A stretch of 64,000 nt of DNA. Source: Guillardia theta CCMP2712 (Eukaryota; Cryptophyceae; Pyrenomonadales; Geminigeraceae). The position numbers were made by a program, and so were the translations under genes. Below, piece after piece: positions 49,465 to 61,279 of this stretch (the stretch's first letter is position 1; each line of letters begins with the position of its first letter). A model generated the notes under the pieces. It had not been told where the DNA came from. It did no database searches and saw nothing but the letters and a program-made list of their open reading frames with translations. The stretch lies in the NCBI RefSeq assembly GCF_000315625.1, contig NW_005434590.1, forward strand, positions 278,348 to 342,347, read 5' to 3'.

Positions 49465-51399
49465 ATGGCTTTGGGGGGAAGCTGCTTGCGCATACGAGGA
49501 GGGGATGCTAGGGAGGGAGGACGAGGTAATATCTCGAGTGGAGTCAAGGAAAGAAACAAAGGGGCGAGCAAGAGGCGGCGGGTGTGCTACTCTGGAATGA
49601 ATGTGAGTAGGCAGTCTGCCGAGACTGAGGTAGAAGGAGAGATCGAGCTTGTGGAAGCAGATATCAAGGGGGTAGAAGCGAAGATGAAGCTTGTGGAAAA
49701 AAACATCCAGGATGTACTGCATGAGATCAGATATGAACAGGATCCCACGATGAAAACCGCCCTTGTCAGGAGACTCGAGCAACTTGGAGAAGACAAGAAG
49801 CAGCTTGGAGAAGAAAAGAAGCAGCTTGGAGAAAAAGAACTTATCCTTTTGAGACAGAGCACCGGACCCCATGTGCCACCGATTGCTTGGAACGAGTCAG
49901 ATGCAAGACTGGATCGGATGGGCTTTTGCAACGACGACAAGTACTTTCGTCTCGATGCATCCTACCTACAAAGAGACGGAGAGCTCCTTCTCTACTGCCG
50001 GGAAGCTTTCAAGAGTCAGCTCTGCTTCTTGAGGGAGAAGGTGGTGGAGCAGCGAGCTTTTGGCTGGATCAAAGGCCCGCCGGGAACGGGGAAGACGACG
50101 ACGACGCTAGCCTTCTGCTTGTCTCTTGACATGAGGGAATGGAGCGTAACGCTCATCAGGCTGCATATATCCGACGACGTTGATTGCATCCGAATCGTCG
50201 GTGGTAAGAGGAGATGGTGCAGGATTCCCAAGCGCTCCTCATGGGAAGGGATCAACAGAATGCTGGAAGAATGGCAGGACTACAAGAAGGGTTTGGTGGT
50301 CCTGGACGGGTTCTTGAGGCATGAGTCACACCACGTAGACTTTTTGGACGCATGTAGGAAATGGCTGCTAGCTGATCGAGAGAATCGACGGGTTGTAGTA
50401 GCGACATCGATGTCTTCTCGAGGAAAGAAGAATGACCCTGAAGACGATGAAGTGAATCTCCAACAACACACCGTTGTATCTTGGACGGAGAGAGAGTACC
50501 TGAAAGCAGTGGAGTGGGACGTTTTCTATCAGCGTGTAGCATGCATGCTGGAGGAGGATGAAAGTGCGGCGAGCATGGGCTTGAAGACATGGAAGAGGAA
50601 CAGGTCTAGACGAGAGAAGATCAAGCTGAAATACTACCTGGCAGGCGGCTCATGTCGGTACATGTTCGAGACGCCCGCATCATTGGTGAAAGAGAGGCTG
50701 GATGAAGCTTTGAGTTTCTGTTCAAACCTAGAAGTCGTCTTCAGTGGCATCGTGGGCGACTCATCACCGCAGGCGGTAAACCACTTGATTGCGTGCTTCA
50801 AGTACAACGGGGAATCGAACTGGATGCCTGTGAGCAAGTATGTCGCGACGAAGCTTGCAGAAGCGGCAGAACTAGACACGCTGAAGAGGCTGTTCTCAAG
50901 GTACGGGGCAAGCAATCCGACTACAAGGGGCCATCTTTTCGAGCTTTTCTTTTTCAAGAAGATCAAGTGCGGGCTGAGCCTGAGGTATCGGGGATCTCAA
51001 GAGCTCACGCAATGGGAGGGATGTCCAGTCATCACCTTTGATGCAAAGGGAGGCATGCAAACGCTTCCTGCAGAGAGAACTTGCTTGAAGCCCGTCAACC
51101 CCCTTCAAGGAGGCTACGACGCTATCATAGTAGAGCCTCGCGGGAAGTTAGTAGAGTTTGTGCAGGTGACAGAGGCAGACGTCCACTCTTTCAAGCTGGC
51201 TTTCTTCGCAGAGGCTCTCATGGGGCTAGGCATCCCAGCAGCTGGATGGAAGGTGAGGGTGGTGTTCATAGTGCCGCGAGACAGGCTCGAGAGCTTTCGG
51301 ATAGGCAAAATCAAGGGCTGCGGTGCGCTGGAGGAGTACGGATGGAAGCGAGGGCAGGAAGAAAGGCAGGCAGAGGTAGCGGGTATGAATATCGCGTGA
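49465..51399 (+). CDS. P-loop NTPase fused to REase-like domain, array copy B
   Basis: 644 residues, same architecture as copy A. Two extra in-frame KKQLGE-type heptads extend the coiled coil, and an ELVEADIKG segment replaces copy A's KPVGTGIKG. It carries the KNDPEDDE variant after SSRGK, RYMFE in place of RFMFE, and the ELTQ and VPRDRL variants. All catalytic-type motifs are present and the frame is intact. Confidence 0.8.
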   Translation: MALGGSCLRIRGGDAREGGRGNISSGVKERNKGASKRRRVCYSGMNVSRQSAETEVEGEIELVEADIKGVEAKMKLVEKNIQDVLHEIRYEQDPTMKTALVRRLEQLGEDKKQLGEEKKQLGEKELILLRQSTGPHVPPIAWNESDARLDRMGFCNDDKYFRLDASYLQRDGELLLYCREAFKSQLCFLREKVVEQRAFGWIKGPPGTGKTTTTLAFCLSLDMREWSVTLIRLHISDDVDCIRIVGGKRRWCRIPKRSSWEGINRMLEEWQDYKKGLVVLDGFLRHESHHVDFLDACRKWLLADRENRRVVVATSMSSRGKKNDPEDDEVNLQQHTVVSWTEREYLKAVEWDVFYQRVACMLEEDESAASMGLKTWKRNRSRREKIKLKYYLAGGSCRYMFETPASLVKERLDEALSFCSNLEVVFSGIVGDSSPQAVNHLIACFKYNGESNWMPVSKYVATKLAEAAELDTLKRLFSRYGASNPTTRGHLFELFFFKKIKCGLSLRYRGSQELTQWEGCPVITFDAKGGMQTLPAERTCLKPVNPLQGGYDAIIVEPRGKLVEFVQVTEADVHSFKLAFFAEALMGLGIPAAGWKVRVVFIVPRDRLESFRIGKIKGCGALEEYGWKRGQEERQAEVAGMNIA

Positions 51400-52110
51400 G
51401 CTCAAACCGGCGTTAGCAAGGATGAGCCGGGGAGGCGTGTGGTAGGCGAGGCAAAGATCCGACAAGAAGCGGCGGCTGGTCGTCAAGGGGCTGGGAAGAC
51501 GATCAGGCTGATATCTGCAGGATGAGATCGACATGCTGTGGAACAGACTTGCAGGGGTAGTGTGTAGAGGTTGAAAGGCAACCTAGTTGATCACTTTCAT
51601 GTTGTACTTGATCAACCGTGTCATGATGGGAGGTGGTGCAACGTGTAATACGCTCATACAACTACTTGCGCTTACTTGATTTCCAAGTGTTTCCATCGCC
51701 ATGTGCAACTTTCAAAAGCCATCACGATGCGATTTCCTCTGATCTCCTTGTTGAAGCAAGGTGAAGTAATGAAGAAAGAAGCTTTCTGCAGTGTCCAAAA
51801 AGGTTGCCTTGACCTATTTACCTGTCTCACTCTTCAAAACAAGGTGATTGTGTGTGTGAGTGGGCTCAGTCTCAAATGCTTGGCAGCAGCCTGAAGCAGC
51901 ATTTTACTCGCTTCCTTGCCCATAATGTTGAAGCAGATGTAAAAACTTCAAAACCAGTCCATCATCTTCAAAACCAGTTCATCACATTTGCATCCTCATG
52001 GTGTCTGGTGCCTCCTGGCACACAGTTCCTTCAGAGGGCGTGAGCAACTATAGGAGGGGACCATCGACGACTACAACGTTGCATGTCATCTCTCAATCCG
52101 ATCCGAACCT
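51400..52110 (+). repeat. array spacer after copy B, truncated at array centre
   Basis: It matches the other spacers, including the empty PLV target (about 51461-51479) and two copies of the CCAGTCCATCA repeat, up to about 52090 (CAACGTTGCATGTCATC). There it changes to unique sequence. Confidence 0.75.
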
Positions 52111-53640
52111 CCCCGCTTTCCTCTCATTGCAATTCATTGCCGACTGCAGAAGAGCTTTCAGGAGCAGCTGCATCTCCAAATAAACACATGTCTTGCCTTG
52201 CCTCTTTCATTTCTTTCATCACACTTGTATCATCACAACATAGTCTTGTTGTATGATTTGCTCTGACTCTTGTGTGTTGGGAACACGGTCCTCGACTTCT
52301 ACGCTGGGAGCGCCGTTCTGGTACCGCGATCGTGTTCAAGTGTCCTGGTTCTCGCCGTGCGCTTCATCCACGAGTCATTGTATCAGTTGTGATCAGAAGC
52401 GTACAGTGTGGGTAGAGGAGAGGAGGTAGAGGAGAGGATGTGTGTGTGGAAGCAAGTAGAGGAGAGTAGGAGGTAGAGGAGATAATGTAGGTGAAACATA
52501 TGTTTCCTTGATCAACATTCTCACTCCACAGTTATAAATCTTGCAACAAGGCTGCAGCATTTTGTCGTTCTTTCCCTATTCCCATCTGAAGACTCGATCG
52601 AGTCTTGTGTGTGATCCGGTTTAACTGTCGTCCTATCCTTCTCCGGGTGCAACTCATTGCAAAACGTGATGTAACTCAGCTGTACCCTTCCATCGATGTT
52701 TCTGACCCGCTCTTGATACCAATACGTCATCATGTTCCTGACTGATACTTTCTGTGGCCAATCGAAATCTGTAGCAACCATTTAGCGCTCTCCCCCCCCA
52801 TTCGAACCAATCGCCCTCTACCTGGTCATCATTCAATGATTGTTCTTCACTATTCGACGACACATCTTCTTCCATGTCTGATCCTGATCTTGCTTCCGAG
52901 CTGTATATTTCCGAAAGCATTTTATTGTCTTGTGTTCATTCCCCCCATACACACCTCTGTTCGACCCAACTTCCGTCTCGCTCAGAATTGTTTGAATCCA
53001 AGGCAGATACCATGGTTTCATTTGGAGCCTCAGGTTCATTCACAACGGCAAAGTTCATCCCTGTAATCCTTCTCATTTGCATCAACCAGGTGTGAACATT
53101 TCTGTTTCATGTTCTCCTCTCTGCTATGCAGCTTCATCCAAAATCTCGTGAAACCTTGCCGTGTTTGTTTTGGGTTCTTCTTCAGTGTCTTGTTCATTGT
53201 GAACATGCCTTCAATCTTGGATACTTTCGTCACCAGCTCCTTGATAGTATGAATGATATCCGTCATTCTTGGAGCCCCATGTGCGAGCATGCCACACTCT
53301 TGGCAACTGTGAACCTTCAATACTACTTTGTAACCTAGCTGATTCAATCTACTCATCGTGTCGTCCAAACATGCCAAATAGCGGAATTTCCCATATGGAG
53401 TGCTGTGGATCAGGGAACCATGCTTGCAGAGTGGGACGATGATACAAAATACTAGCCAGAAAGAAAGGAATACAATTTCTGTACCCCGCGGCAGTTCAAT
53501 GAAACTCTTGATGAATTTGTCCCATCCTATTGCTTGTAACTCTCGCATCCCTTCGGGAGAAAAATCTGGTGGTAGCACAGCAAATTTGGCCGTGCTAGGA
53601 TCGTTCCCTGCCAAACGTCTGCCACACATCTGATCGCCCC
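52111..53640 (-). mobile_element. degenerate transposon-like ORF region at array centre
   Basis: Minus-strand ORFs at 53689-53036, 53039-52833, 52920-52654 and 52781-52521 look like pieces of one broken protein. The first contains FAVLPPDFSPEGMRELQAIG, WDKFIKSFIELPRGTE, HGSLIHSTPYGKF and a DIIHTIKELVTKVSKIEG helix. This resembles, from memory, C-terminal parts of Crypton-like or other transposase-associated proteins of protists; the assignment is weak. The segment TEDRYIVGGAGGDQ recurs in decayed form at 7063, tying this element to the copy there. Around 52400-52480 lies a GTAGAGGAGAGGA simple repeat. Confidence 0.4.
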
Positions 53641-54671
53641 CTGCTCCTCCCACGATGTACCGGTCTTCTGTGTCACCTGTCAACCACAATAGTCAGCATA
53701 GTGCCAAGGAGAGCATCACATTCATGGATGACCTATCCTCCGGTTGGCTCGAATGCAAACAGTAGGCACTCCTGCATTGTATGTATGCAGCCTGATGAGC
53801 GTTACGCTCCATCCCTCATGTCAAGAGACAAGCAAAAGCCTAGCGTCAGCCCAGGCGGAGTGAGATGGCGACGAGATGCAGAAGAGGGTCATGAGTCGCT
53901 CTTAGTTATCGAATGATGCAACGAGGAGACCCATGTAACCTGTAAGCTGCATGGTTGGACTCTGCACTCTTTAGTCCCGCATCTGATGTTGAGGGGCAGA
54001 TGAAGACAGATGGTTGCAGTGTTGGATGATGACATGCAACGTTGTGGTCGTCGATGGTCCCCTCCTCACCATGAGGATGCAAATGTGATGGACTGGTTTT
54101 GAAGATGATGGGCTGGTTTTGAAGTTGCTACATCTGCTTCAACATTATGGGCAAGGAAGCGAGTAAAATGCTGCTTCAGGCTGCTGCCAAGCATTTGAGA
54201 CTGAGCCCTCACACACACAATCACCTTGTTTTGAAGAAGAGTGAGACAGGTAAATAGGTCAAGGCAACCTTTTTGGACACTGCAGAAAGCTTCTTTCTTC
54301 ATTACTTCACCTTGCTTCAACATGGAGATCAGAGGAAATCGCATCGTGATGGCTTTTGAAAGTTGCACATGGCGATGGAAACACTTGGAAATCAAGTAAG
54401 CGCAAGTAGTTGTATGAGCGTATTACACGTTGCACCACCTCCCATCATGACACGGTTGATCAAGTACAACATGAAAGTGATCAACTAGGTTGCCTTTCAA
54501 CCTCTACACACTACCCCTGCAAGTCTGTTCCACAGCATGTCGATCTCATCCTGCAGATATCAGCCTGATCGTCTTCCCAGCCCCTTGACGACCAGCCGCC
54601 GCTTCTTGTCGGATCTTTGCCTCGCCTACCACACGCCTCCCCGGCTCATCCTTGCTAACGCCGGTTTGAGC
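53630..54671 (-). repeat. array spacer (inverted) before copy C, shared with 7063-8213
   Basis: It contains a decayed P-loop-region fragment of the effector gene (53778-53845), then normal spacer with the variable repeat (two copies) and the empty PLV target near 54590-54608. The first part is shared only with the block at 7 kb, so both descend from one rearranged unit. Confidence 0.75.
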
Positions 54672-56564
54672 TCACGCGATATCCATACCCGCTACCTCTG
54701 CCTGCCTTTCTTCCTGCCCTCCCTTCCATCCGTACTTCTCCAGCGCACCGCAGCCCTTGATTTTGCCTATCCGAAAGCTCTCGAGCCTGTCTCGCGGCAC
54801 CATGAACACCACCCTCACCTTCCATCCAGCTGCTGGGATGCCTAGCCCCGTGAGAGCCTCTGCGAAGAAAGCCAGCTTGAAAGAGTGGACGTCTGCCTCT
54901 GTCACCTGCACAAACTCTACTAACTTCCCGCGAGGCTCTACTATGATAGCGTCGTAGCCTCCTTGAAGGGGGTTGACGGGCTTCAAGCAAGTTCTCTCTG
55001 CAGGAAGCGTTTGCATGCCTCCCTTTGCATCAAAGGTGATGACTGGACATCCCTCCCATTGCGTGAGCTCTTGAGATCCCCGATACCTCAGGCTCAGCCC
55101 GCACTTGATCTTCTTGAAAAAGAAAAGCTCGAAAAGATGGCCCCTTGTAGTCGGATTGCTTGCCCTGTACCTTGAGAACAGCCTCTTCAGCGTGTCTAGT
55201 TCTGCCGCTTCTGCAAGCTTCGTCGCGACATACTTGCTCACAGGCATCCAGTTCGATTCCCCGTTGTACTTGAAGCACGCAATCAAGTGGTTTACCGCCT
55301 GCGGTGATGAGTCGCCCACGATGCCACTGAAGACGACTTCTAGGTTTGAACAGAAACTCAAAGCTTCATCCAGCCTCTCTTTCACCAATGATGCGGGCGT
55401 CTCGAACATGTACCGACATGAGCCGCCTGCCAGGTAGTATTTCAGCTTGATCTTCTCTCGTCTAGACCTGTTCCTCTTCCATGTCTTCAAGCCCATGCTC
55501 GCCGCACTTTCATCCTCCTCCAGCATGCATGCTACACGCTGATAGAAAACGTCCCACTCCACTGCTTCCAGGTACTCTCTCTCCGTCCAAGATACAACGG
55601 TGTGTTGTTGGAGATTCACCCGATTGTCATCTTCTAGTCGTGACTTTCCTCGAGAAGACATCGATGTCGCTACTACAACCCGTCGATTCTCTCGATCAGC
55701 TAGCAGCCATTTCCTACATGCGTCCAAAAAGTCTACGTGGTGTGACTCATGCCTCAAGAACCCGTCCAGGACCACCAAACCCTTCTTGTAGTCCTGCCAT
55801 TCTTCCAGCATTCTGTTGATCCCTTCCCATGAGGAGCGCTTGGGAATCCTGCACCATCTCCTCTTACCACCGATGATTTGGATGCAATCAACGTCGTCGG
55901 ATATATGCAGCCTGATGAGCGTTACGCTCCATTCCCTCATGTCAAGAGACAAGCAGAAGGCTAGCGTCGTCGTCGTCTTCCCCGTTCCCGGCGGGCCTTT
56001 GATCCAGCCAAAAGCTCGCTGCTCCACCACCTTCTCCCTCAAGAAGCAGAGCTGACTCTTGAAAGCTTCCCGGCAGTAGAGAAGGAGCTCTCCGTCTCTT
56101 TGTAGGTAGGATGCATCGAGACGAAAGTACTTGTCGTCGTTGCAAAAGCCCATCCGATCCAGTCTTGCATCTGACTCGTTCCAAGCAATCGGTGGCACAT
56201 GGGGTCCGGTGCTCTGTCTCAAAAGGATAAGTTCTTTTTCTCCAAGCTGCTTCTTTTCCTCTCCAAGCTGCTTCTTTTCTTCTCCAAGCTGCTTCTTGTC
56301 TTCTCCAAGTTGCTCGAGTCTCCTGACAAGGGCGGTCTTCATCGTGGGATCCTGTTCATATCTGATCTCATGCAGTACATCCTGGATGTTTTTTTCCACC
56401 TCAGTCTCGGCAGACTGCCTACTCACATTCATTCCAGAGTAGCACACCCGCCGCCTCTTGCTCGCCCCTTTGTTTCTTTCCTTGACTCCACTCGAGATAT
56501 TACCTCGTCCTCCCTCCCTAGCATCCCCTCCTCGTATGCGCAAGCAGCTTCCCCCCAAAGCCAT
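54672..56564 (-). CDS. P-loop NTPase fused to REase-like domain, array copy C
   Basis: 630 residues, same domains as copy A. The coiled coil lacks the 24-residue block between EVE and KNIQDV, but has three extra KKQLGE-type heptads, the most in the array. The SRLEDDNR variant is combined with RYMFE, ELTQ and VPRDRL. Unique changes include QIIGGKRR and SRYRASN. The frame is intact and the Walker motifs are unchanged. Confidence 0.8.
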   Translation of the reverse strand: MALGGSCLRIRGGDAREGGRGNISSGVKERNKGASKRRRVCYSGMNVSRQSAETEVEKNIQDVLHEIRYEQDPTMKTALVRRLEQLGEDKKQLGEEKKQLGEEKKQLGEKELILLRQSTGPHVPPIAWNESDARLDRMGFCNDDKYFRLDASYLQRDGELLLYCREAFKSQLCFLREKVVEQRAFGWIKGPPGTGKTTTTLAFCLSLDMREWSVTLIRLHISDDVDCIQIIGGKRRWCRIPKRSSWEGINRMLEEWQDYKKGLVVLDGFLRHESHHVDFLDACRKWLLADRENRRVVVATSMSSRGKSRLEDDNRVNLQQHTVVSWTEREYLEAVEWDVFYQRVACMLEEDESAASMGLKTWKRNRSRREKIKLKYYLAGGSCRYMFETPASLVKERLDEALSFCSNLEVVFSGIVGDSSPQAVNHLIACFKYNGESNWMPVSKYVATKLAEAAELDTLKRLFSRYRASNPTTRGHLFELFFFKKIKCGLSLRYRGSQELTQWEGCPVITFDAKGGMQTLPAERTCLKPVNPLQGGYDAIIVEPRGKLVEFVQVTEADVHSFKLAFFAEALTGLGIPAAGWKVRVVFMVPRDRLESFRIGKIKGCGALEKYGWKGGQEERQAEVAGMDIA

Positions 56565-57945
56565 CCTCAGATTGTAGTCAGCACATCGCCCAGGACATGG
56601 AAATGACGCTCCCTGTTACAAGCACAGCTCAGAAAAACCTTCCCTCCAACCCTCAGGTCGCTCCTCACCACCGCGCTCGAGATGATGATGGAGCTCAAGC
56701 CTATCAAGCCTACAGCCCTGCCCATAGCCCTCGCTCCTCTCCCTCTTGCTTCTCTCTGCGGGCTGCGCATCTTGACCTCAGCAAGCGGCTCCTTGTCAGC
56801 CTTGCCGACTCCTGCTCTGCCATCCAGCGCACCCGCGAGGGGGTATTCGGTACTCGCTAGGGGTCGTCAGAGGGGGTAGGGTACTTGAGCCATGTATGTT
56901 ACAAGTAGAGGAGAGACGAATGCTCGTATGATCAGAACGTGTAGCTGATGAGCGTGATACTTTTACTCTTCAGGTCCCTCATGCGTCATCGTTGATGGCT
57001 TTCATCGCTGACAAGATCATAGCATGGGCAAGAGCTGCTTGTTGCTAGACCTCAGCCATGGCGGAGTGAGATGGCGACGGGATGCAGCAGAGAGTCATGA
57101 GTCGCTCTTAGTTATCGAATGATGCAACGAGGAGACCCATGTAACCTGTAAGCTGCATGGTTGGACTCTGCACTCTTTAGTCCCGCATCTGATGTTGAGG
57201 GGCAGATGAAGACAGATGGTTGCAGTGTTGGATGATGACATGCAGTGTTGGATGATGACATGCAACGTTGTGGTCGTCGATGGTCCCCTCCTATAGTTGC
57301 TCACGCCCTCTGAAAGAACACACCATGAGGATGCAAATGTGATGGACCGGTTTTGAAGATGATGGACCGGTATTGAAGATGATGGACTGGTTTTGAAGTT
57401 GCTACATCTGCTTCAACATTATGGGCAAGGAAGCGAGTAAAATGCTGCTTCAGGCTGCTGCCAAGCATTTGAGACTGAGCCCTCACACACACAATCACCT
57501 TGTTTTGAAGAAGAGTGAGACAGGTAAATAGGTCAAGGCAACCTTTTTGGACACTGCAGAAAGCTTCTTTCTTCATTACTTCACCTTGCTTCAACAAGGA
57601 GATCAGAGGAAATCGCATCGTGATGGCTTTTGAAAGTTGCACATGGCGATGGAAACACTTGGAAATCAAGTAAGCGCAAGTAGTTGTATGAGCGTATTAC
57701 ACGTTGCACCACCTCCCATCATGACACGGTTGATCAAGTACAACATGAAAGTGATCAACTAGGTTGCCTTTCAACCTCTACACACTACCCCTGCAAGTCT
57801 GTTCCACAGCATGTCGATCTCATCCTGCAGATATCAGCCTGATCGTCTTCCCAGCCCCTTGACGACCAGCCGCCGCTTCTTGTCGGATCTTTGCCTCGCC
57901 TACCACACGCCTCCCCGGCTCATCCTTGCTAACGCCGGTTTGAGC
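56565..57945 (-). repeat. array spacer between copies C and D
   Basis: An inverted-orientation spacer with the leader ORF (shortened in the repeat-bearing 5' part), three copies of the CCAGTCCATCA repeat (about 57345-57400), and a local duplication of GTTGGATGATGACATGCA (about 57226-57261). Confidence 0.75.
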
Positions 57946-59859
57946 TCACGCGATATCCATACCCGCTACCTCTGCCTGCCTCCCTTCCTGCCCTCCCTTC
58001 CATCCGTACTCCTCCAGCGCACCGCAGCCCTTGATTTTGCCTATCCGAAAGCTCTCGAGCCTGTCTCGCGGCACCATGAACACCACCCTCACCTTCCATC
58101 CAGCTGCTGGGATGCCTAGCCCCGTGAGAGCCTCTGCGAAGAAAGCCAGCTTGAAAGAGTGGACGTCTGCCTCTGTCACCTGCACAAACTCTACTAACTT
58201 CCCGCGAGGCTCTACTATGATAGCGTCGTAGCCTCCTTGAAGGGGGTTGACGGGCTTCAAGCAAGTTCTCTCTGCAGGAAGCGTTTGCATGCCTCCCTTT
58301 GCATCAAAGGTGATGACTGGACATCCCTCCCATTGCGTGAGCTCTTGAGATCCCCGATACCTCAGGCTCAGCCCGCACTTGATCTTCTTGAAAAAGAAAA
58401 GCTCGAAAAGATGGCCCCTTGTAGTCGGATTGCTTGCCCCGTACCTTGAGAACAGCCTCTTCAGCGTGTCTAGTTCTGCCGCTTCTGCAAGCTTCGTCGC
58501 GACATACTTGCTCACAGGCATCCAGTTCGATTCCCCGTTGTACTTGAAGCACGCAATCAAGTGGTTTACCGCCTGCGGTGATGAGTCGCCCACGATGCCA
58601 CTGAAGACGACTTCTAGGTTTGAACAGAAACTCAAAGCTTCATCCAGCCTCTCTTTCACCAATGATGCGGGCGTCTCGAACATGTACCGACATGAGCCGC
58701 CTGCCAGGTAGTATTTCAGCTTGATCTTCTCTCGTCTAGACCTGTTCCTCTTCCATGTCTTCAAGCCCATGCTCGCCGCACTTTCATCCTCCTCCAGCAT
58801 GCATGCTACACGCTGATAGAAAACGTCCCACTCCACTGCTTCCAGGTACTCTCTCTCCGTCCAAGATACAACGGTGTGTTGTTGGAGATTCACTTCATCG
58901 TCTTCAGGGTCATTCTTCTTTCCTCGAGAAGACATCGATGTCGCTACTACAACCCGTCGATTCTCTCGATCAGCTAGCAGCCATTTCCTACATGCGTCCA
59001 AAAAGTCTACGTGGTGTGACTCATGCCTCAAGAACCCGTCCAGGACCACCAAACCCTTCTTGTAGTCCTGCCATTCTTCCAGCATTCTGTTGATCCCTTC
59101 CCATGAGGAGCGCTTGGGAATCCTGCACCATCTCCTCCTACCACCGACGATTCGGATGCAATCAACGTCGTTGGATATATGCAGCCTGATGAGCGTTACG
59201 CTCCATTCCCTCATGTCAAGAGACAAGCAGAAGGCTAGCGTCGTCGTCGTCTTCCCCGTTCCCGGCGGGCCTTTGATCCAGCCAAAAGCTCGCTGCTCCA
59301 CCACCTTCTCCCTCAAGAAGCAGAGCTGACTCTTGAAAGCTTCCCGGCAGTAGAGAAGGAGCTCTCCGTCTCTTTGTAGGTAGGATGCATCGAGACGAAA
59401 GTACTTGTCGTCGTTGCAAAAGCCCATCCGATCCAGTCTTGCATCTGACTCGTTCCAAGCAATCGGTGGCACATGGGGTCCGGTGCTCTGTCTCAAAAGG
59501 ATAAGTTCTTTTTCTCCAAGCTGCTTCTTGTCTTCTCCAAGTTGCTCGAGTCTCCTGACAAGGGCGGTCTTCATCGTGGGATCCTGTTCATATCTGATCT
59601 CATGCAGTACATCCTGGATGTTTTTTTCCACAAGCTTCATCTTTGCTTCTACCCCCTTGATATCTGCTTCCACAAGCTCGATCTCTCCTTCTACCTCAGT
59701 CTCGGCAGACTGCCTACTCACATTCATTCCAGAGTAGCACACCCGCCGCCTCTTGCTCGCCCCTTTGTTTCTTTCCTTGACTCCACTCGAGATATTACCT
59801 CGTCCTCCCTCCCTAGCATCCCCTCCTCGTATGCGCAAGCAGCTTCCCCCCAAAGCCAT
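57946..59859 (-). CDS. P-loop NTPase fused to REase-like domain, array copy D
   Basis: 637 residues, same architecture. It has one extra KKQLGE heptad and the ELVEADIKG segment, with the KNDPEDDE variant (as in copy B), HISNDVDC, ELTQ and VPRDRL. The frame is intact. The mix of variants shared with B here and with E elsewhere points to recombination between copies. Confidence 0.8.
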   Translation of the reverse strand: MALGGSCLRIRGGDAREGGRGNISSGVKERNKGASKRRRVCYSGMNVSRQSAETEVEGEIELVEADIKGVEAKMKLVEKNIQDVLHEIRYEQDPTMKTALVRRLEQLGEDKKQLGEKELILLRQSTGPHVPPIAWNESDARLDRMGFCNDDKYFRLDASYLQRDGELLLYCREAFKSQLCFLREKVVEQRAFGWIKGPPGTGKTTTTLAFCLSLDMREWSVTLIRLHISNDVDCIRIVGGRRRWCRIPKRSSWEGINRMLEEWQDYKKGLVVLDGFLRHESHHVDFLDACRKWLLADRENRRVVVATSMSSRGKKNDPEDDEVNLQQHTVVSWTEREYLEAVEWDVFYQRVACMLEEDESAASMGLKTWKRNRSRREKIKLKYYLAGGSCRYMFETPASLVKERLDEALSFCSNLEVVFSGIVGDSSPQAVNHLIACFKYNGESNWMPVSKYVATKLAEAAELDTLKRLFSRYGASNPTTRGHLFELFFFKKIKCGLSLRYRGSQELTQWEGCPVITFDAKGGMQTLPAERTCLKPVNPLQGGYDAIIVEPRGKLVEFVQVTEADVHSFKLAFFAEALTGLGIPAAGWKVRVVFMVPRDRLESFRIGKIKGCGALEEYGWKGGQEGRQAEVAGMDIA

Positions 59860-61279
59860 CCTCAGATTGTAGTCAGCACATCGCCCAGGACATGGAAATG
59901 ACGCTCCCTGTTACAAGCACAGCTCAGAAAAACCTTCCCTCCAACCCTCAGGTCGCTCCTCACCACCGCGCTCGAGATGATGATGGAGCTCAAGCCTATC
60001 AAGCCTACAGCCCTGCCCATAGCCCTCGCTCCTCTCCCTCTTGCTTCTCTCTGCGGGCTGCGCATCTTGACCTCAGCAAGCGGCTCCTTGTCAGCCTTGC
60101 CGACCTGCTCTGCCATCCAGCGCACCCGCGAGGGGGTATTCGGTACTCGCTAGGGGTCGTCAGAGGGGGTAGGGTACTTGAGCCATCTCCGTATGGCGCG
60201 CCGCGAGGGTCGACGGAGGTTGTGGACTTGAAGCTGGGTAGCAACATTTATGTTACAAGTAGAGGAGAGACGAATGCTCGTATGATCAGAACGTGTAGCT
60301 GATGAGCGTGATACTTTTACTCTTCAGGTCCCTCATGCGTCATCGTTGATGGCTTTCATCGCTGACAAGATCATAGCATGGGCAAGAGCTGCTTGTTGCT
60401 AGACCTCAGCCATGGCGGAGTGAGATGGCGACGGGATGCAGCAGAGAGTCATGAGTCGCTCTTAGTTATCGAATGATGCAACGAGGAGACCCATGTAACC
60501 TGTAAGCTGCATGGTTGGACTCTGCACTCTTTAGTCCCGCATCTGATGTTGAGGGGCAGATGAAGACAGATGGTTGCAGTGTTGGATGATGACATGCAAC
60601 GTTGTGGTCGTCGATGGTCCCCTCCTATAGTTGCTCACGCCCTCTGAAAGAACTGTGTGCCAGGAGGCACCAGACACCATGAGGATTCAAATGTTATGGA
60701 CTGGTTTTGAAGATGATGGACCGGTTTTGAAGTTGCTACATCTGCTTCAACATTATGGGCAAGGAAGCGAGTAAAATGCTGCTTCAGGCTGCTGCCAAGC
60801 ATTTGAGACTGAGCCCTCACACACACAATCACCTTGTTTTGAAGAAGAGTGAGACAGGTAAATAGGTCAAGGCAACCTTTTTGGACACTGCAGAAAGCTT
60901 CTTTCTTCATTACTTCACCTTGCTTCAACAAGGAGATCAGAGGAAATCGCATCGTGATGGCTTTTGAAAGTTGCACATGGCGATGGAAACACTTGGAAAT
61001 CAAGTAAGCGCAAGTAGTTGTATGAGCGTATTACACGTTGCACTACCTCCCATCATGACACGGTTGATCAAGTACAACATGAAAGTGATCAACTAGGTTG
61101 CCTTTCAACCTCTACACACGACCCCTGCAAGTCTGTTCCACAGCATGTCGATCTCATCCTGCAGATATCAGCCTGATCGTCTTCCCAGCCCCTTGACGAC
61201 CAGCCGCCGCTTCTTGTCGGATCTTTGCCTCGCCTACCACACGCCTCCCCGGCTCATCCTTGCTAACGCCGGTTTGAGC
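59860..61279 (-). repeat. array spacer between copies D and E
   Basis: It includes the 87-codon leader ORF (59862-60125), a 40-bp segment around 60186-60245 missing from some other spacers, two copies of the variable repeat, and the empty PLV target near 61198-61216. Confidence 0.75.
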
